Origin: Pseudomonas eutrophicaquae
Lineage (GTDB): Bacteria; Pseudomonadota; Gammaproteobacteria; Pseudomonadales; Pseudomonadaceae
Direction of reading: 5' to 3'
Length of the DNA: 64,000 bases
Assembly (NCBI RefSeq): GCF_023544715.1
Contig: NZ_JAMJEZ010000002.1
Coordinates: forward strand, 1-64,000
The translations under genes and the position numbers were made by a program. Of the stretch, positions 19,082-27,570 are shown piece by piece. The notes beneath the pieces were generated by a model that worked only from the letters and a program-made list of their open reading frames with translations, did not search any database and had not been told where the DNA came from. Within the stretch, counting starts at the first letter, position 1. Each line of letters begins with the position of its first letter.

Positions 19082-19615
19082 TCAGCGGCGCAAGAAGGCG
19101 TCGCGCAGCACCTGATCGATCACCCCACTGGTCGAGACCAGCAGCAGGTCGGTGCCGGCGCGCACCCACTCATAACCACGGTATTGCGGCAACTCACGGC
19201 CCAGATCGCCGCCAACCCACTTGCCGATGCCCGGCGGCAGCGGCTTGCCGCGCTGCAGGTTCTTGCGAATGCCCGGCGGCAGTGCCGGCTGCGATCCCCA
19301 GTGCTGGCGGTGCGCCTCGATCATCTGGCGGATACGGGCATGATCGGCACGCTGCGCCGCATTGGCCTCGCGCAGCCGGTTCGGGGCACGGCCCTCGGCC
19401 TCATGGTGACCGGGCACCCAGCCCTTGCCCGCCTGATCCTGACGCTGCAGGCGTTCCTCGCGGGGCGGTTTGTGCAGATTGCGCCCGTCCTGCTGGCGCG
19501 GATGCGTGTCGGCATGGGGACCCTTGCCTTCGGGCGGCGCGGCCTGCACGGCTGCAGCACCGCCAAGCAGGACGCAGGCGGACAACCACAGCGACAGGGA
19601 ACGGGAAATCGGCAT
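19082..19615 (-). CDS. CigR/RcnB-like secreted protein
   Basis: 177-residue protein with a signal peptide of about 25 residues ending in VQAAPP. A very charged, low-complexity linker rich in His, Arg, Gln and Glu follows. The C-terminal domain has LPPGIRKNL, LPPGIGKWVGGDL and YEWVRAGTDLLLVSTSGVIDQVLRDAF. That C-terminal pattern is typical of the RcnB family and of proteins annotated as CigR. The location is periplasmic or inner-membrane. Function in Pseudomonas is not established. Confidence 0.8.
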   Translation of the reverse strand: MPISRSLSLWLSACVLLGGAAAVQAAPPEGKGPHADTHPRQQDGRNLHKPPREERLQRQDQAGKGWVPGHHEAEGRAPNRLREANAAQRADHARIRQMIEAHRQHWGSQPALPPGIRKNLQRGKPLPPGIGKWVGGDLGRELPQYRGYEWVRAGTDLLLVSTSGVIDQVLRDAFLRR

Positions 19616-19639
19616 GATCGGTACTCCTCAAGGATGGGT

Positions 19640-19679
19640 TACGGTGGACCACAGCACGGGGTCACCGTTCTTGAACGGT
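19640..19679. promoter_or_regulatory. Nested inverted repeats between cigR-like and DUF3015 genes
   Basis: ACCGTTC-TT-GAACGGT (19664-19679) is a perfect 7-bp dyad. The sequence just to its left (ACGGTG...CACCGT, from 19640) can pair with one of its arms. The block lies in the 209-bp divergent promoter region and could be an operator or an RNA structure. Confidence 0.4.
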
Positions 19680-19824
19680 ATAGCCAAGCTGGGAAAATTC
19701 CGCGAATGACTGGAAATAGAGCGGTTTTGCTGACGTTTCCTTGACAGGCCAGGGTAATTGCAAAAAGCTGACACTTGCCCGTCAGGCCTGGCGGGCTTAT
19801 CAGTTCACGAAGAAGAGAACGATC

Positions 19825-20313
19825 ATGAAACGGATTCTGCTGGGTTCCCTACTGGCTGCTGCCTCCTTCAATGCCTTTGCCGAAGCGCCGGGTGGCCCGG
19901 GTTGTGGCTGGGGCAACATGCTGTTTGAAGGCCAGCGCGGCCTGCCCTCTCACCTGGTGGCCCTGACCACCAACGGTACCTCCGGCAATGCCACCTTCGG
20001 CATGACCTCCGGCACCAACGGCTGCAACACCAACGGCACCCTGAGCTACAACGGCAAGCCGATGCTGGTGCTGGGCAGCATCATGGACGAGCTGTCCGAG
20101 GACATGGCCCGCGGTGAGGGTGAAGCCCTGACCACCTACGCCGTCATCCTCGGCGTGCAGCCGCAGGATCGTGAGCACTTTGCGGCCGTGACTCACCAGC
20201 ACTTCAACCAGATCTTCAACTCCGCCAACGTCACCGCCGAGCAAGTACATGCCGCGACGCTGGTGATCCTCAAGCAGGATGCCCGTCTGGCGCGCTACGC
20301 CGACAAGGCCTGA
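19825..20313 (+). CDS. DUF3015 family periplasmic protein
   Basis: 162-residue secreted protein. The signal peptide MKRILLGSLLAAASFNAFA is followed by the DUF3015 opening EAPGGPGCGWGNMLFEGQRG. A Thr/Asn/Gly-rich stretch (LTTNGTSGNATFGMTSGTNGC) follows. Two cysteines frame this region and probably form a disulfide. The C-terminal half is helical. No biochemical function is established. The start is the ATG with AAGAGAA upstream; it is followed 75 bp later by the DUF4105 gene on the same strand, a pairing that suggests a shared envelope role. Confidence 0.88.
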   Translation: MKRILLGSLLAAASFNAFAEAPGGPGCGWGNMLFEGQRGLPSHLVALTTNGTSGNATFGMTSGTNGCNTNGTLSYNGKPMLVLGSIMDELSEDMARGEGEALTTYAVILGVQPQDREHFAAVTHQHFNQIFNSANVTAEQVHAATLVILKQDARLARYADKA

Positions 20314-20320
20314 TGCCTGT

Positions 20321-20346
20321 CCGGGGGTAGCCTCTGCCGCCCCCGG
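20321..20346 (+). other. GC-rich hairpin after the DUF3015 gene
   Basis: CCGGGGG and CCCCCGG arms with a 12-nt loop directly after the stop. There is no T-tract, so it may only partly reduce read-through into the DUF4105 gene. Confidence 0.35.
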
Positions 20347-20387
20347 CTCCTGCCACGCCATCTTCCCCCCGCGCAACTGGCTTCCCG

Positions 20388-22244
20388 ATGCTCCTTCGCC
20401 TGCTTCTGCTGATGCTCTGTTCGGGCCTTGGCCTGGCTCATGCCGCTCCCAACCTGTCCCCCGAACGCCTGCAGACCCTGGCAGACGACCCGCACTGGCT
20501 CAATCTCGGCCACTACCAGCGCACCTACACCGGCCGCTGGCGCAGCCATGTCGATGATCCGGATTTCTTCCTCGCCACCGAGGGTGCCGAGGACCCGGCC
20601 GCCGAGCTGCGCGCCACCCTCACAGCGCTGTATCAGCCGGCCACATCTGGCGATCGACATGCCCAGTGCCGCTACCCTTCGCGCACCCGCTGGTTGCGCC
20701 AGCAGCTGCCTCTGATTGATCTACCGGTCATCGAGTGCCCTGAATATCAGCGCTGGCTGGCGGATATCGACCCTGATCGCAGCGTACTGGTCTTCCCGGC
20801 GGCCTACCTCAACAGCCCGTCCTCGATGTTCGGCCACACCCTGCTGCGCATCGACCCCCCCGGCACCGAAGCCAACGGCACCGCCCTGCTGAGTTACGCC
20901 CTGAATTTCGGCGCCACCACCGATGCGCAGGACAACAGCCTGATGTACGCCTGGAAGGGCCTGTTCGGCGGCTACCCGGGCCAGTTTGCCCTGCTGCCCT
21001 ATCGCGAAAAGATCGGTGAATACAGCCGGCTGGAAAACCGCGACCTCTGGGAATACCACCTGGATCTGAGCCGTGAAGAAACCCGGCGACTGGTCGAGCA
21101 CGTCTGGGAACTGCGCGATACCCGCTTCGATTACTACTTCTTCGATGAAAACTGCTCCTACCGCCTGCTGGAGCTGCTGGAGGTTGCCCGGCCCGGCCTT
21201 GAGCTCACCGACCGCTTCCCGCTCACCGCGATTCCCGCCGACACGGTGCGGGCGGTCATGGACGCTGGGCTGATCGTGCGTACCGACTATCGCCCCTCGC
21301 GCGAGCGCGAACTGCAGGCGCGCAGTGGCGATCTGGCCGCCGACGAGCAGCGCTGGGTACGGCGACTGGCCGACGGCGATGCCAGCCTGCATGAAGCGGC
21401 CTGGCACGCACTGCCGGCGGCGCGGCGCGCCGTGATCCAGGAAGCGACCTATCGTCTGCTGCGCTATCGCGCAGCCGGGCAGGCGCGTGATCCGGAGCTG
21501 GCGGCGCGCAGCTTCCGGCTGCTGCAGGCCATCCATGAAAATCCCCCGCCACCGCTGGTTCTGCAGCGCCCCACCGCGGCCGAGCAGGGCCACGAATCAC
21601 GCACCCTGCAACTGGCCGTGGGCAGCCATGAAGGCCGCGCGTTCGCTGACTATGGCCTGCGCATGGCCTATCACGATCTGGCCGATCATCTGCCAGGGTT
21701 CCCGCTGGGGGCGCAGATCGAGCTGGGGCATCTGCGCCTTCGTCAATACCAGGGCGGGCACTGGCAAGTGCAGCAGCTGGATCTGATCGATATCCGCTCG
21801 CTGACGCCGCGCACCCGGCTGCTGCAACCCTGGTCGTGGCAGGTCGCCGCCGGGCTGGAGCGCGTGCCGGGGCATGCAGGCGACGAAACGCTGGTCAGCC
21901 AACTGGGGGGTGGCGCCGGGATGACCTGGCCGCTGGCTTCCTCCCTGCAGGCGTTCACCCTGGCGACCGTGCGCCTTGAACACAACCGTGATCACGCCAG
22001 CGTCCTGAGCCCGGCAGCTGGCCTGAATGCCGGCCTCTTGTGGCGTAATCCGCTCGGCACACTGCTGCTTGAGGGCCGCGGCGAGCAGTTCACGAATGGC
22101 GAACTGCGCCAGCAATGGCAACTGACCCAGCAACTCGAGATTGATGCACGTCAGGCCCTGCGCGTTAACGCCCGCTACCAGCACAGCCGGCGCCACGGGG
22201 AAACCCTCGAAGCCGGGGTGGAGCTGCGCTGGTATCTGTATTGA
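20388..22244 (+). CDS. DUF4105 (Lnb N-terminal-like) periplasmic protein
   Basis: 618-residue exported protein with a signal peptide (MLLRLLLLMLCSGLGLAHA). The DUF4105/Lnb-type domain is marked by FPAAYLNSPSSMFGHTLLRID near residues 135-155 and by FFDENCSYRLLELLE near 260. These carry conserved His and Cys positions suggestive of a papain-like hydrolase or transferase fold. The C-terminal ~200 residues alternate polar and apolar residues (LQLAVGSHEGRAF, LEAGVELRWYLY), like an outer-membrane beta-barrel. The function is unknown; the barrel is my inference. Confidence 0.85.
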   Translation: MLLRLLLLMLCSGLGLAHAAPNLSPERLQTLADDPHWLNLGHYQRTYTGRWRSHVDDPDFFLATEGAEDPAAELRATLTALYQPATSGDRHAQCRYPSRTRWLRQQLPLIDLPVIECPEYQRWLADIDPDRSVLVFPAAYLNSPSSMFGHTLLRIDPPGTEANGTALLSYALNFGATTDAQDNSLMYAWKGLFGGYPGQFALLPYREKIGEYSRLENRDLWEYHLDLSREETRRLVEHVWELRDTRFDYYFFDENCSYRLLELLEVARPGLELTDRFPLTAIPADTVRAVMDAGLIVRTDYRPSRERELQARSGDLAADEQRWVRRLADGDASLHEAAWHALPAARRAVIQEATYRLLRYRAAGQARDPELAARSFRLLQAIHENPPPPLVLQRPTAAEQGHESRTLQLAVGSHEGRAFADYGLRMAYHDLADHLPGFPLGAQIELGHLRLRQYQGGHWQVQQLDLIDIRSLTPRTRLLQPWSWQVAAGLERVPGHAGDETLVSQLGGGAGMTWPLASSLQAFTLATVRLEHNRDHASVLSPAAGLNAGLLWRNPLGTLLLEGRGEQFTNGELRQQWQLTQQLEIDARQALRVNARYQHSRRHGETLEAGVELRWYLY

Positions 22245-22349
22245 GGCATTCGCCGGCAATCAACCCAATCTATCAGGGTGATGCCTGGCGATGCCTGCTT
22301 CTATCGGCTCTAATAAACGTACCTTTTTCTCCTCCTTGGAATCGCTGCC

Positions 22350-23279
22350 ATGACCCCTTCCCAGACTCTGGCGGCCGAGCTGCGCGATGCCTGGCGCGTG
22401 CAGGTCCGCCTTCATCCCTTCATCGCCAGTGGTCTGCTGGTCGCCGGTCTCTGCACCCTCGGCCTGCTGCTGGCGGGCATCGTCAGTGCGCTGGGCAATG
22501 GGGCCGGCGACAACGTGCGCCATGCGCTGATCGGTGGCTCTGCCGGTTTTCTCACCACCACCCTGGGCGCCCTGCTGGCGGTCGGCATGGGCCGGGTCTC
22601 ACAGCGCCGTCAGGATGCCATGCTCGGCTTTGCCGCCGGGATGATGCTGGCGGCCAGCTCCTTCTCGCTGATCCTGCCGGGCCTTGAGGCCGCCGAAGGG
22701 ATGCTCGGCAGCGGCCGGCTGGCCGCGCTGGTGGTGGCCATCGGGGTCTGCATGGGCGCCCTCCTGATGCTCGGACTCGACTACTTCACCCCCCACGAAC
22801 ATGCCAGCACCGGCCCCTGCGGCCCGGACTGCGAGCGCCTCGGACGGATCTGGCTGTTCGTGCTGGCGATCGCCCTGCACAACCTGCCGGAGGGCATGGC
22901 GATCGGCGTGGGCTTTGCCCAAGGCGATCTGGGCGTCGGGCTGCCGCTGACCCTGGCCATCGCCATTCAGGACATCCCCGAGGGGCTGGCGGTGGTGCTG
23001 GCGATGCGCAGCGCCGGGCTGTCTTGCAGCCTGTCGGTGCTGGTTGCGGCGCTGTCCGGGCTGATGGAGCCGATCGGCGCGCTGGTCGGTATTGGCCTGT
23101 CCAGCGGCTTTGCGCTGGCCTACCCGGTCGGCCTCGGGCTGGCGGCCGGGGCGATGATCTTCGTGGTCTCCCATGAAGTGATCCCGGAAACTCACCGCAA
23201 CGGTCATCAGACCCCGGCAACCCTCGGGCTGATGGGCGGCTTCGTGCTAATGATGTTCCTCGACACGGCGCTGGGCTGA
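22350..23279 (+). CDS. ZIP-family divalent metal transporter
   Basis: 309-residue membrane protein with about eight hydrophobic segments. The ZIP signature metal-site helices are present: HNLPEGMAIGVGF and QDIPEGLAVVLAM. A short His/Cys segment (FTPHEHASTGPCGPDC) forms the variable loop, and HEVIPETHRNGH lies near the C-terminus. Expected to import zinc or other divalent metals across the inner membrane. The cupin gene follows after 4 bp, so the two are probably co-translated. Confidence 0.92.
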   Translation: MTPSQTLAAELRDAWRVQVRLHPFIASGLLVAGLCTLGLLLAGIVSALGNGAGDNVRHALIGGSAGFLTTTLGALLAVGMGRVSQRRQDAMLGFAAGMMLAASSFSLILPGLEAAEGMLGSGRLAALVVAIGVCMGALLMLGLDYFTPHEHASTGPCGPDCERLGRIWLFVLAIALHNLPEGMAIGVGFAQGDLGVGLPLTLAIAIQDIPEGLAVVLAMRSAGLSCSLSVLVAALSGLMEPIGALVGIGLSSGFALAYPVGLGLAAGAMIFVVSHEVIPETHRNGHQTPATLGLMGGFVLMMFLDTALG

Positions 23280-23283
23280 ACCG

Positions 23284-23616
23284 ATGCCGCCGCACAACCT
23301 GTTCCAGCCGCTACCGGATGCCCGCGAGGGCGAGTGCTTCGATGATCTGTTGCGCCGCCCGGGCTGCCGGGTGGAGCGCATCGTCTCCCACGGCCAGGCC
23401 AGCCCGCCGGGCTTCTGGTATGAGCAGGACTGGGACGAGTGGGTGCTGCTGCTCAGCGGCCACGCCGTGCTGCAACTGGACGGCGAAGCCGCCCCGCGCC
23501 CGCTGGCGGTCGGTGATTACCTGCTGATCCCCGCCGGGCTGCGCCACCGGGTCGAGGCCACGGCGACCGACCAGCCCAGCGTGTGGCTGGCAATCCATTT
23601 TGAGCCCTCGGCCTGA
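23284..23616 (+). CDS. Small cupin-domain protein
   Basis: 110-residue single-domain cupin. The two cupin motifs are visible around DWDEWVLLLSGHAVLQLDGE and VGDYLLIPAGLRHRVEAT. Similar proteins bind a metal and lie beside transport or metabolic genes, but no reaction can be assigned. It lies 4 bp after the ZIP gene. Confidence 0.85.
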   Translation: MPPHNLFQPLPDAREGECFDDLLRRPGCRVERIVSHGQASPPGFWYEQDWDEWVLLLSGHAVLQLDGEAAPRPLAVGDYLLIPAGLRHRVEATATDQPSVWLAIHFEPSA

Positions 23617-23669
23617 GCACCTGACGCCGGCTGACACACGCACCCTCAGGTGAAGGTCGCCCGCCCCAG

Positions 23670-24614
23670 TCAGCCCAGCCGCGCCGCCAGCAACTCGAAC
23701 AACCGCTGCCGCTGCTCGGGGGCCTCGTTGACCAGGTGATGCCGCGCGCCGGGCAGCAGGAGGGTCTCGGCCGCCGGGAACTTCTCGCTCAGCACGCCCA
23801 GGTTGTGGCGCCAGTCCACGGTGCGGTCCGCGTCCCCCTGCAGGATCAGCAGCGGCTGATCGGTGGGCCGGGCGGCCTCGATCCGTCCGATCCAGCGCGC
23901 CAGCGCCCCGACCCAGGCAGTCGGCAGGATGCGCGCCTGCAGCGGGTCGCGCTGCACGAAGTCGAGAAAGGCCCGGTCGGCGGAGTTTTCGCTGTAGCGC
24001 CGCGGGATCTGCTGCACAAAGGGGCGCAGCAGGTGATAGGTGAGCCGGGCGCGGCGCCAGTCCTGCGGACGCACCAACGGCGCCAGCAGGATGCGCTGAC
24101 CGAGCGCCGGCCGCGGCGCCTTATGCAGCAGGTAATCCAGCAGGATCGCCCCGCCGGTGCTCTGCCCCAGCATATGCCAGGGCTCAGGCAATCCCAGTTG
24201 CTGCGCGCTCGCCAGCAGTGCCTTGAGGGCCTGCTGGTACTCGGCAAAGTCCTCAATGCTGGCCGGTGCGCCCTCCGAGAGGCCGTGACCGGGCAGATCG
24301 CAGGCCAGCACCGCCAGATCCTGCGCCAGCGCCCAGTCGATCACATGACGATAGAGCCCCATGTGATCGTAATAGCCATGCAGCACCAAGAGCGTGGCGC
24401 GGGCACTCGCCCGCCACCAGCCCTGCAGCGCCAGCCGCCGCCCACCGGCGCTGACCCAGCCCAGACGGCTCTGGAGCCCATCGACCGGCGGAAGGCCATA
24501 GAGCTGGCGGTATGCCGCGTACTGGGCGCTGAACGCGCGGCTGGCCGGCGCCTGACCCTCGAAGAAGGCCGGCAGGTGCGCGCGCAGCAGGGCGGGCTGG
24601 AAGACAGCGGACAT
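23670..24614 (-). CDS. Alpha/beta hydrolase
   Basis: 314-residue serine hydrolase of the monoacylglycerol-lipase-like group. The oxyanion/HGYYDH segment lies near residue 75, the nucleophile elbow is GQSTGGAI, the acid is in LQGDADRTVDW, and the His is in GARHHLVNE. The start MSAVFQPALL at 24614 was preferred because upstream codons run into the divergent gene. Substrate unknown; lysophospholipids are possible for this group. Confidence 0.85.
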   Translation of the reverse strand: MSAVFQPALLRAHLPAFFEGQAPASRAFSAQYAAYRQLYGLPPVDGLQSRLGWVSAGGRRLALQGWWRASARATLLVLHGYYDHMGLYRHVIDWALAQDLAVLACDLPGHGLSEGAPASIEDFAEYQQALKALLASAQQLGLPEPWHMLGQSTGGAILLDYLLHKAPRPALGQRILLAPLVRPQDWRRARLTYHLLRPFVQQIPRRYSENSADRAFLDFVQRDPLQARILPTAWVGALARWIGRIEAARPTDQPLLILQGDADRTVDWRHNLGVLSEKFPAAETLLLPGARHHLVNEAPEQRQRLFELLAARLG

Positions 24615-24718
24615 GGAGCACCTCGCGCTCAGGTGTGCGGATCGGTCGCCTGCGCTGATCTTCAGTGGCGCAGCGCAACATGGCAAGCTTGAGCCCCCAC
24701 CGTCCGGCCCCTTACGCC

Positions 24719-25291
24719 ATGCCCTCCTCCCGTCGCAAGAATCTGTTGATTGCCGTGCTGGCCCTGTGCTGGTTTGTCGCCCTCGGCGGCCTGTACGCCT
24801 GGTATCAGTCGCGCTACATCCGCCCGTTCGGTGAAACCACGGTGCTGTTCGATGCGGCGGCGCTGCGCCTGCCGGCCGAGCTGGCTGGGCCCGGCAATAT
24901 CCGCGTGGTGCATCTGTGGGACCCGCCCTGCCCGTGCAATGTCGGCAATCAGCAGCACCTGAGCGAGCTGATCGCGCGCTTTGCCGAGCAGGGGGTCAGC
25001 TTCCACGTCTGGCAGAAGCCCGGCAGCCGCGGCCGTCTGCCAGAAAGCCTCGCCGCGCTGCAACCGCTGCGCGAGCTGCCGGGCGCCGAGCAGATGCCGG
25101 CCAGCCCGGCGGTGGCGATCTGGGATCGTGCCGGCAATCTGGCCTATCTCGGCCCTTACAGCGAGGGCGCGGTGTGTACCTCGGACAACAGCTTCATCGA
25201 GCCGATTCTCGATGCGCTGATCGCCGGCCGCCCGGTACTGGCCACCGGCACCCTGGCGGTGGGCTGCTACTGCCCCTGGGCGACGGAGTAA
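24719..25291 (+). CDS. DUF6436 thioredoxin-fold membrane-anchored protein
   Basis: 190-residue protein with an N-terminal transmembrane anchor (residues about 8-27, NLLIAVLALCWFVALGGLYAWY) and a periplasmic thioredoxin-like domain. VVHLWDPPCPCNVGNQQHL stands where thioredoxins have WxxxCxxC, but the cysteines are spaced CxC. A second CxC (GCYCPW) lies near the C-terminus. A start 13 codons earlier (24680) is possible. A role in periplasmic thiol or metal chemistry is plausible but unproven. Confidence 0.8.
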   Translation: MPSSRRKNLLIAVLALCWFVALGGLYAWYQSRYIRPFGETTVLFDAAALRLPAELAGPGNIRVVHLWDPPCPCNVGNQQHLSELIARFAEQGVSFHVWQKPGSRGRLPESLAALQPLRELPGAEQMPASPAVAIWDRAGNLAYLGPYSEGAVCTSDNSFIEPILDALIAGRPVLATGTLAVGCYCPWATE

Positions 25292-25345
25292 GGGACGGCG
25301 GTACGCGAGCAGGCTGAGCCGGGCGAGTACCCGCGGCTATCGTCT

Positions 25346-25768
25346 TCAGCGCACCAGCACGCGCAGACGCCGCTCGCGGCGACGTTCCTGCCAGCGGCGG
25401 GGCCAGGCGCGCAGGCCGTGGCGCAGCCGACGCAGGTAGCCGGCTGCCCGCAGGGTGTGCCAGAACACACCGCTGAAATAGCCGCCCGCAATGCACAGCC
25501 GCAGCTGCTGCTCCAGATGAGCGGCCGGGCTGCGCAAGAGGTACAGGCGTAGGTCGTGGTAATCGAGCAAGGCCCAGCCCAACAAGCACAGCAGCGGCAG
25601 CCCCACCGCCCAGCGCAGGCCTGCGCGCAGGGGGCGCAACAGACGCGGATCGCCGGTCCAGCAGCGCCAGCCGTGGGCCAGCGTGCGCCCGAGCAAGGCC
25701 AGCAGGCGCCCCACAAAACGCACCAGCCGGCCCGGCAGGCGAGGGGAAGGGTTGTTGCCGTAGATCAT
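25346..25768 (-). CDS. Hypothetical small basic membrane protein
   Basis: 140-residue open frame with one clear hydrophobic segment (AVGLPLLCLLGWALLDYHDLRLYLL). The ends are extremely Arg-rich (YLRRLRHGLRAWPRRWQERRRERRLRVLVR). It fills the gap between the DUF6436 gene and znuA. No ribosome site is obvious upstream of its ATG. Arg-rich frames can arise by chance in GC-rich DNA, so I am not sure it is expressed. I do not recognise a family. Confidence 0.45.
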   Translation of the reverse strand: MIYGNNPSPRLPGRLVRFVGRLLALLGRTLAHGWRCWTGDPRLLRPLRAGLRWAVGLPLLCLLGWALLDYHDLRLYLLRSPAAHLEQQLRLCIAGGYFSGVFWHTLRAAGYLRRLRHGLRAWPRRWQERRRERRLRVLVR

Positions 25769-25920
25769 CCAGAGTGCCCGTACGGTCCAGAGAGGGCGCA
25801 GAGTCTAGGCAAGGTATGGATGACGACGGTTTCGACCGTGCCACAACTTGGCCGGCAGGCCGCCACAAAGCGTGCGACCGATCACAGGGTACGGCCGCAC
25901 GGCAGGCACGGCTGGCCGCC

Positions 25921-27003
25921 TCAGAGGGCTTCCAGGCACTCGGCCATGATCGTGGCCAGGCCCTCGAGCAGCCGCTCATAGGCATCGGCCTTGAGGGGCA
26001 GGCCGTGGCCCAGGGCATCGAGTTCGGCAAAGCGCACATCCAGCCCGGCGCCCAGGGTCTCGGCCAGACGCGGGCGCTGTGGCGGCTCGGTGAACACGCA
26101 GCTGGCACCGGCCTGCTCCAGACGACTGCGCATCGCCGCCACGTGGCGCGCGCCAGGCTGGGCTTCGCTGCTGATGGCAAAGGCGGCGGTGTGGCGCAGG
26201 CCGTAAGCCTCCTCGAAGTAGTCATAAGCCTCGTGGAAGACGAAGAACGGCTTGTCCCGCAGCGTGGCCAGGCGCGCCTTGAGCCGCTCGTCCAGCGCCG
26301 CAAGACGCGCCTCGAAGGCGGCCAGATTGGCCTGATAACGGGCGGCGTTGTCCGGATCGGCGGCGGCCAGATCGGCGGCCATGCGCGCGGCAATCACCCG
26401 CGCATTGGCCGGCAGCAGCCAGAGGTGGGCATCCAGGGCGCCGGGGCGGTGGGCGTGGTCATGGTGATCCTCGTCCGCCTCGCCCGCCTTTGCCGGGTGC
26501 TCCGCGTGATCGGCGTGATCGGCGTGATCGGCGTGATCGGCGTGATCATCATGGTCCTGATGAGCGTCGTGCGCCTTGTGGCCTGCGTGTTCATCGTGAT
26601 CCGCATGATCATCATGGCCGGCATGGGCGTCCTGTTCGGCCGCGTGCGCGGCATGCGCCTCGCCGAAGTGGCGCAGGTGCAGGCCCGGCAGGTGCTGGAG
26701 CGCCACCGCCGGCTGCGTGCGGCCTTCCAGCACGCGGGGCAGGAAGGTCTCCAGATCCTCGCCGATCCAGTAGAACAGCTGCGCCTCGCGCACCCGGCGG
26801 ATGTCCGAGGGGCGCAGCGCATAGTGGTGCGGCGAGGCACCGGGCGGCAGCAGTACCTCGGGGCTGCCCGCGCCCTCTTGCACCGCGGCGGCGATCAGCT
26901 GCAGCGGCTTGATACTGGTCAGCAGCGAGACATCGGCCTGGGCCGGCAGGGCGACTAGAGCGGGCAGCGCTGCGGCCGACAGCAACGGGATCGAACGGAA
27001 CAT
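25921..27003 (-). CDS. znuA: Zinc ABC transporter substrate-binding protein ZnuA
   Basis: 360-residue periplasmic zinc-binding protein (cluster A-I). A signal peptide of about 23 residues ends in AQA. Zinc ligands are expected in GASPHHYALRPSD (His60), DAHLWLLP (His193) and FHEAYDYF. Between them lies a charged His/Asp-rich loop from about residue 116 to 186 with more than 20 histidines, thought to collect Zn. Divergent from zur across 63 bp. Confidence 0.95.
   Translation of the reverse strand: MFRSIPLLSAAALPALVALPAQADVSLLTSIKPLQLIAAAVQEGAGSPEVLLPPGASPHHYALRPSDIRRVREAQLFYWIGEDLETFLPRVLEGRTQPAVALQHLPGLHLRHFGEAHAAHAAEQDAHAGHDDHADHDEHAGHKAHDAHQDHDDHADHADHADHADHAEHPAKAGEADEDHHDHAHRPGALDAHLWLLPANARVIAARMAADLAAADPDNAARYQANLAAFEARLAALDERLKARLATLRDKPFFVFHEAYDYFEEAYGLRHTAAFAISSEAQPGARHVAAMRSRLEQAGASCVFTEPPQRPRLAETLGAGLDVRFAELDALGHGLPLKADAYERLLEGLATIMAECLEAL
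26503..26547 (+). repeat. 9-bp tandem repeat inside the znuA His loop
   Basis: Five head-to-tail copies of GGCGTGATC (the first with one mismatch). On the coding strand they encode repeated Asp-His-Ala. The repeat can expand or contract in frame by slippage, changing the number of histidines. Confidence 0.9.
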
Positions 27004-27028
27004 GGCGCAAGCTCTCAGGGCGGGAAAG

Positions 27029-27042
27029 GTCTATATAATAAC
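27029..27042. promoter_or_regulatory. Shared znuA/zur promoter with Zur-box-like dyad
   Basis: GTCTATATAATAAC contains TATAAT (27034-27039), a good -10 for zur. It resembles the AT-rich Zur dyad (GTTAT...ATAAC), with one intact half. It lies 25-38 bp before zur and 26-39 bp before znuA, so one Zur dimer could shut both promoters. Confidence 0.6.
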
Positions 27043-27066
27043 GTCCCTTTCTTCCGGAGTGCCGTC

Positions 27067-27570
27067 ATGTCGTCGACACCGCTGGCCTGCCATCCCCACG
27101 ACCACAGCCACTGCGTGGCCAGCGCGCTGGCCGCCGCCGAGGCCATCTGCACCCGTCAGGGCGCACGCCTGACTGCGCTGCGCCGGCGCGTGCTGGAACT
27201 GGTCTGGCAGAGTCATCAGCCGCTGGGCGCCTACGACATCCTCGGCGTGCTGAATGCCGAGGATGGCCGCCGCGCCGCGCCGCCGACCGTCTACCGTGCC
27301 CTCGATTTTCTGCTGGAGCATGGCCTGATCCATCGTCTGGCCTCGCTGAATGCCTTCACCGGCTGCAGCCATCCGGGCGAATCCCACCAGGGGCACTTCC
27401 TGCTCTGTCGGCAGTGCAAGACCGCCATCGAGCTGTGCCAGCCGGCGATCAGCGAGGCCATTCGCAACGCCGCCGATGCGCTCGGCTTTGCCGTCGAGGG
27501 GCAGATGGTCGAGGTGGTCGGTCTGTGCAGCCGCTGCCAGTCGGGAGCCGCCCATGCCGGCCACGCCTGA
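27067..27570 (+). CDS. zur: Zinc uptake regulator Zur (Fur family)
   Basis: 167-residue Fur-family repressor. The winged helix is in the first ~90 residues ([41 protein letters not shown]). The dimer/metal domain has [18 protein letters not shown] and a C-terminal LCSRC, giving the two CxxC pairs of the structural zinc site. With Zn bound it represses znu genes. It overlaps znuC by 17 bp. Confidence 0.95.
   Translation: MSSTPLACHPHDHSHCVASALAAAEAICTRQGARLTALRRRVLELVWQSHQPLGAYDILGVLNAEDGRRAAPPTVYRALDFLLEHGLIHRLASLNAFTGCSHPGESHQGHFLLCRQCKTAIELCQPAISEAIRNAADALGFAVEGQMVEVVGLCSRCQSGAAHAGHA

Noticed and set aside
23620-23660. CACCTGA...TCAGGTG repeat between cupin and hydrolase genes as a terminator
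   Set aside because: The loop is long and no T-tract follows; too weak to call.
26503-26547. Tandem repeat considered as a CRISPR or regulatory repeat
   Set aside because: Units are 9 bp with no spacers and lie in frame inside znuA, coding for Asp-His-Ala.
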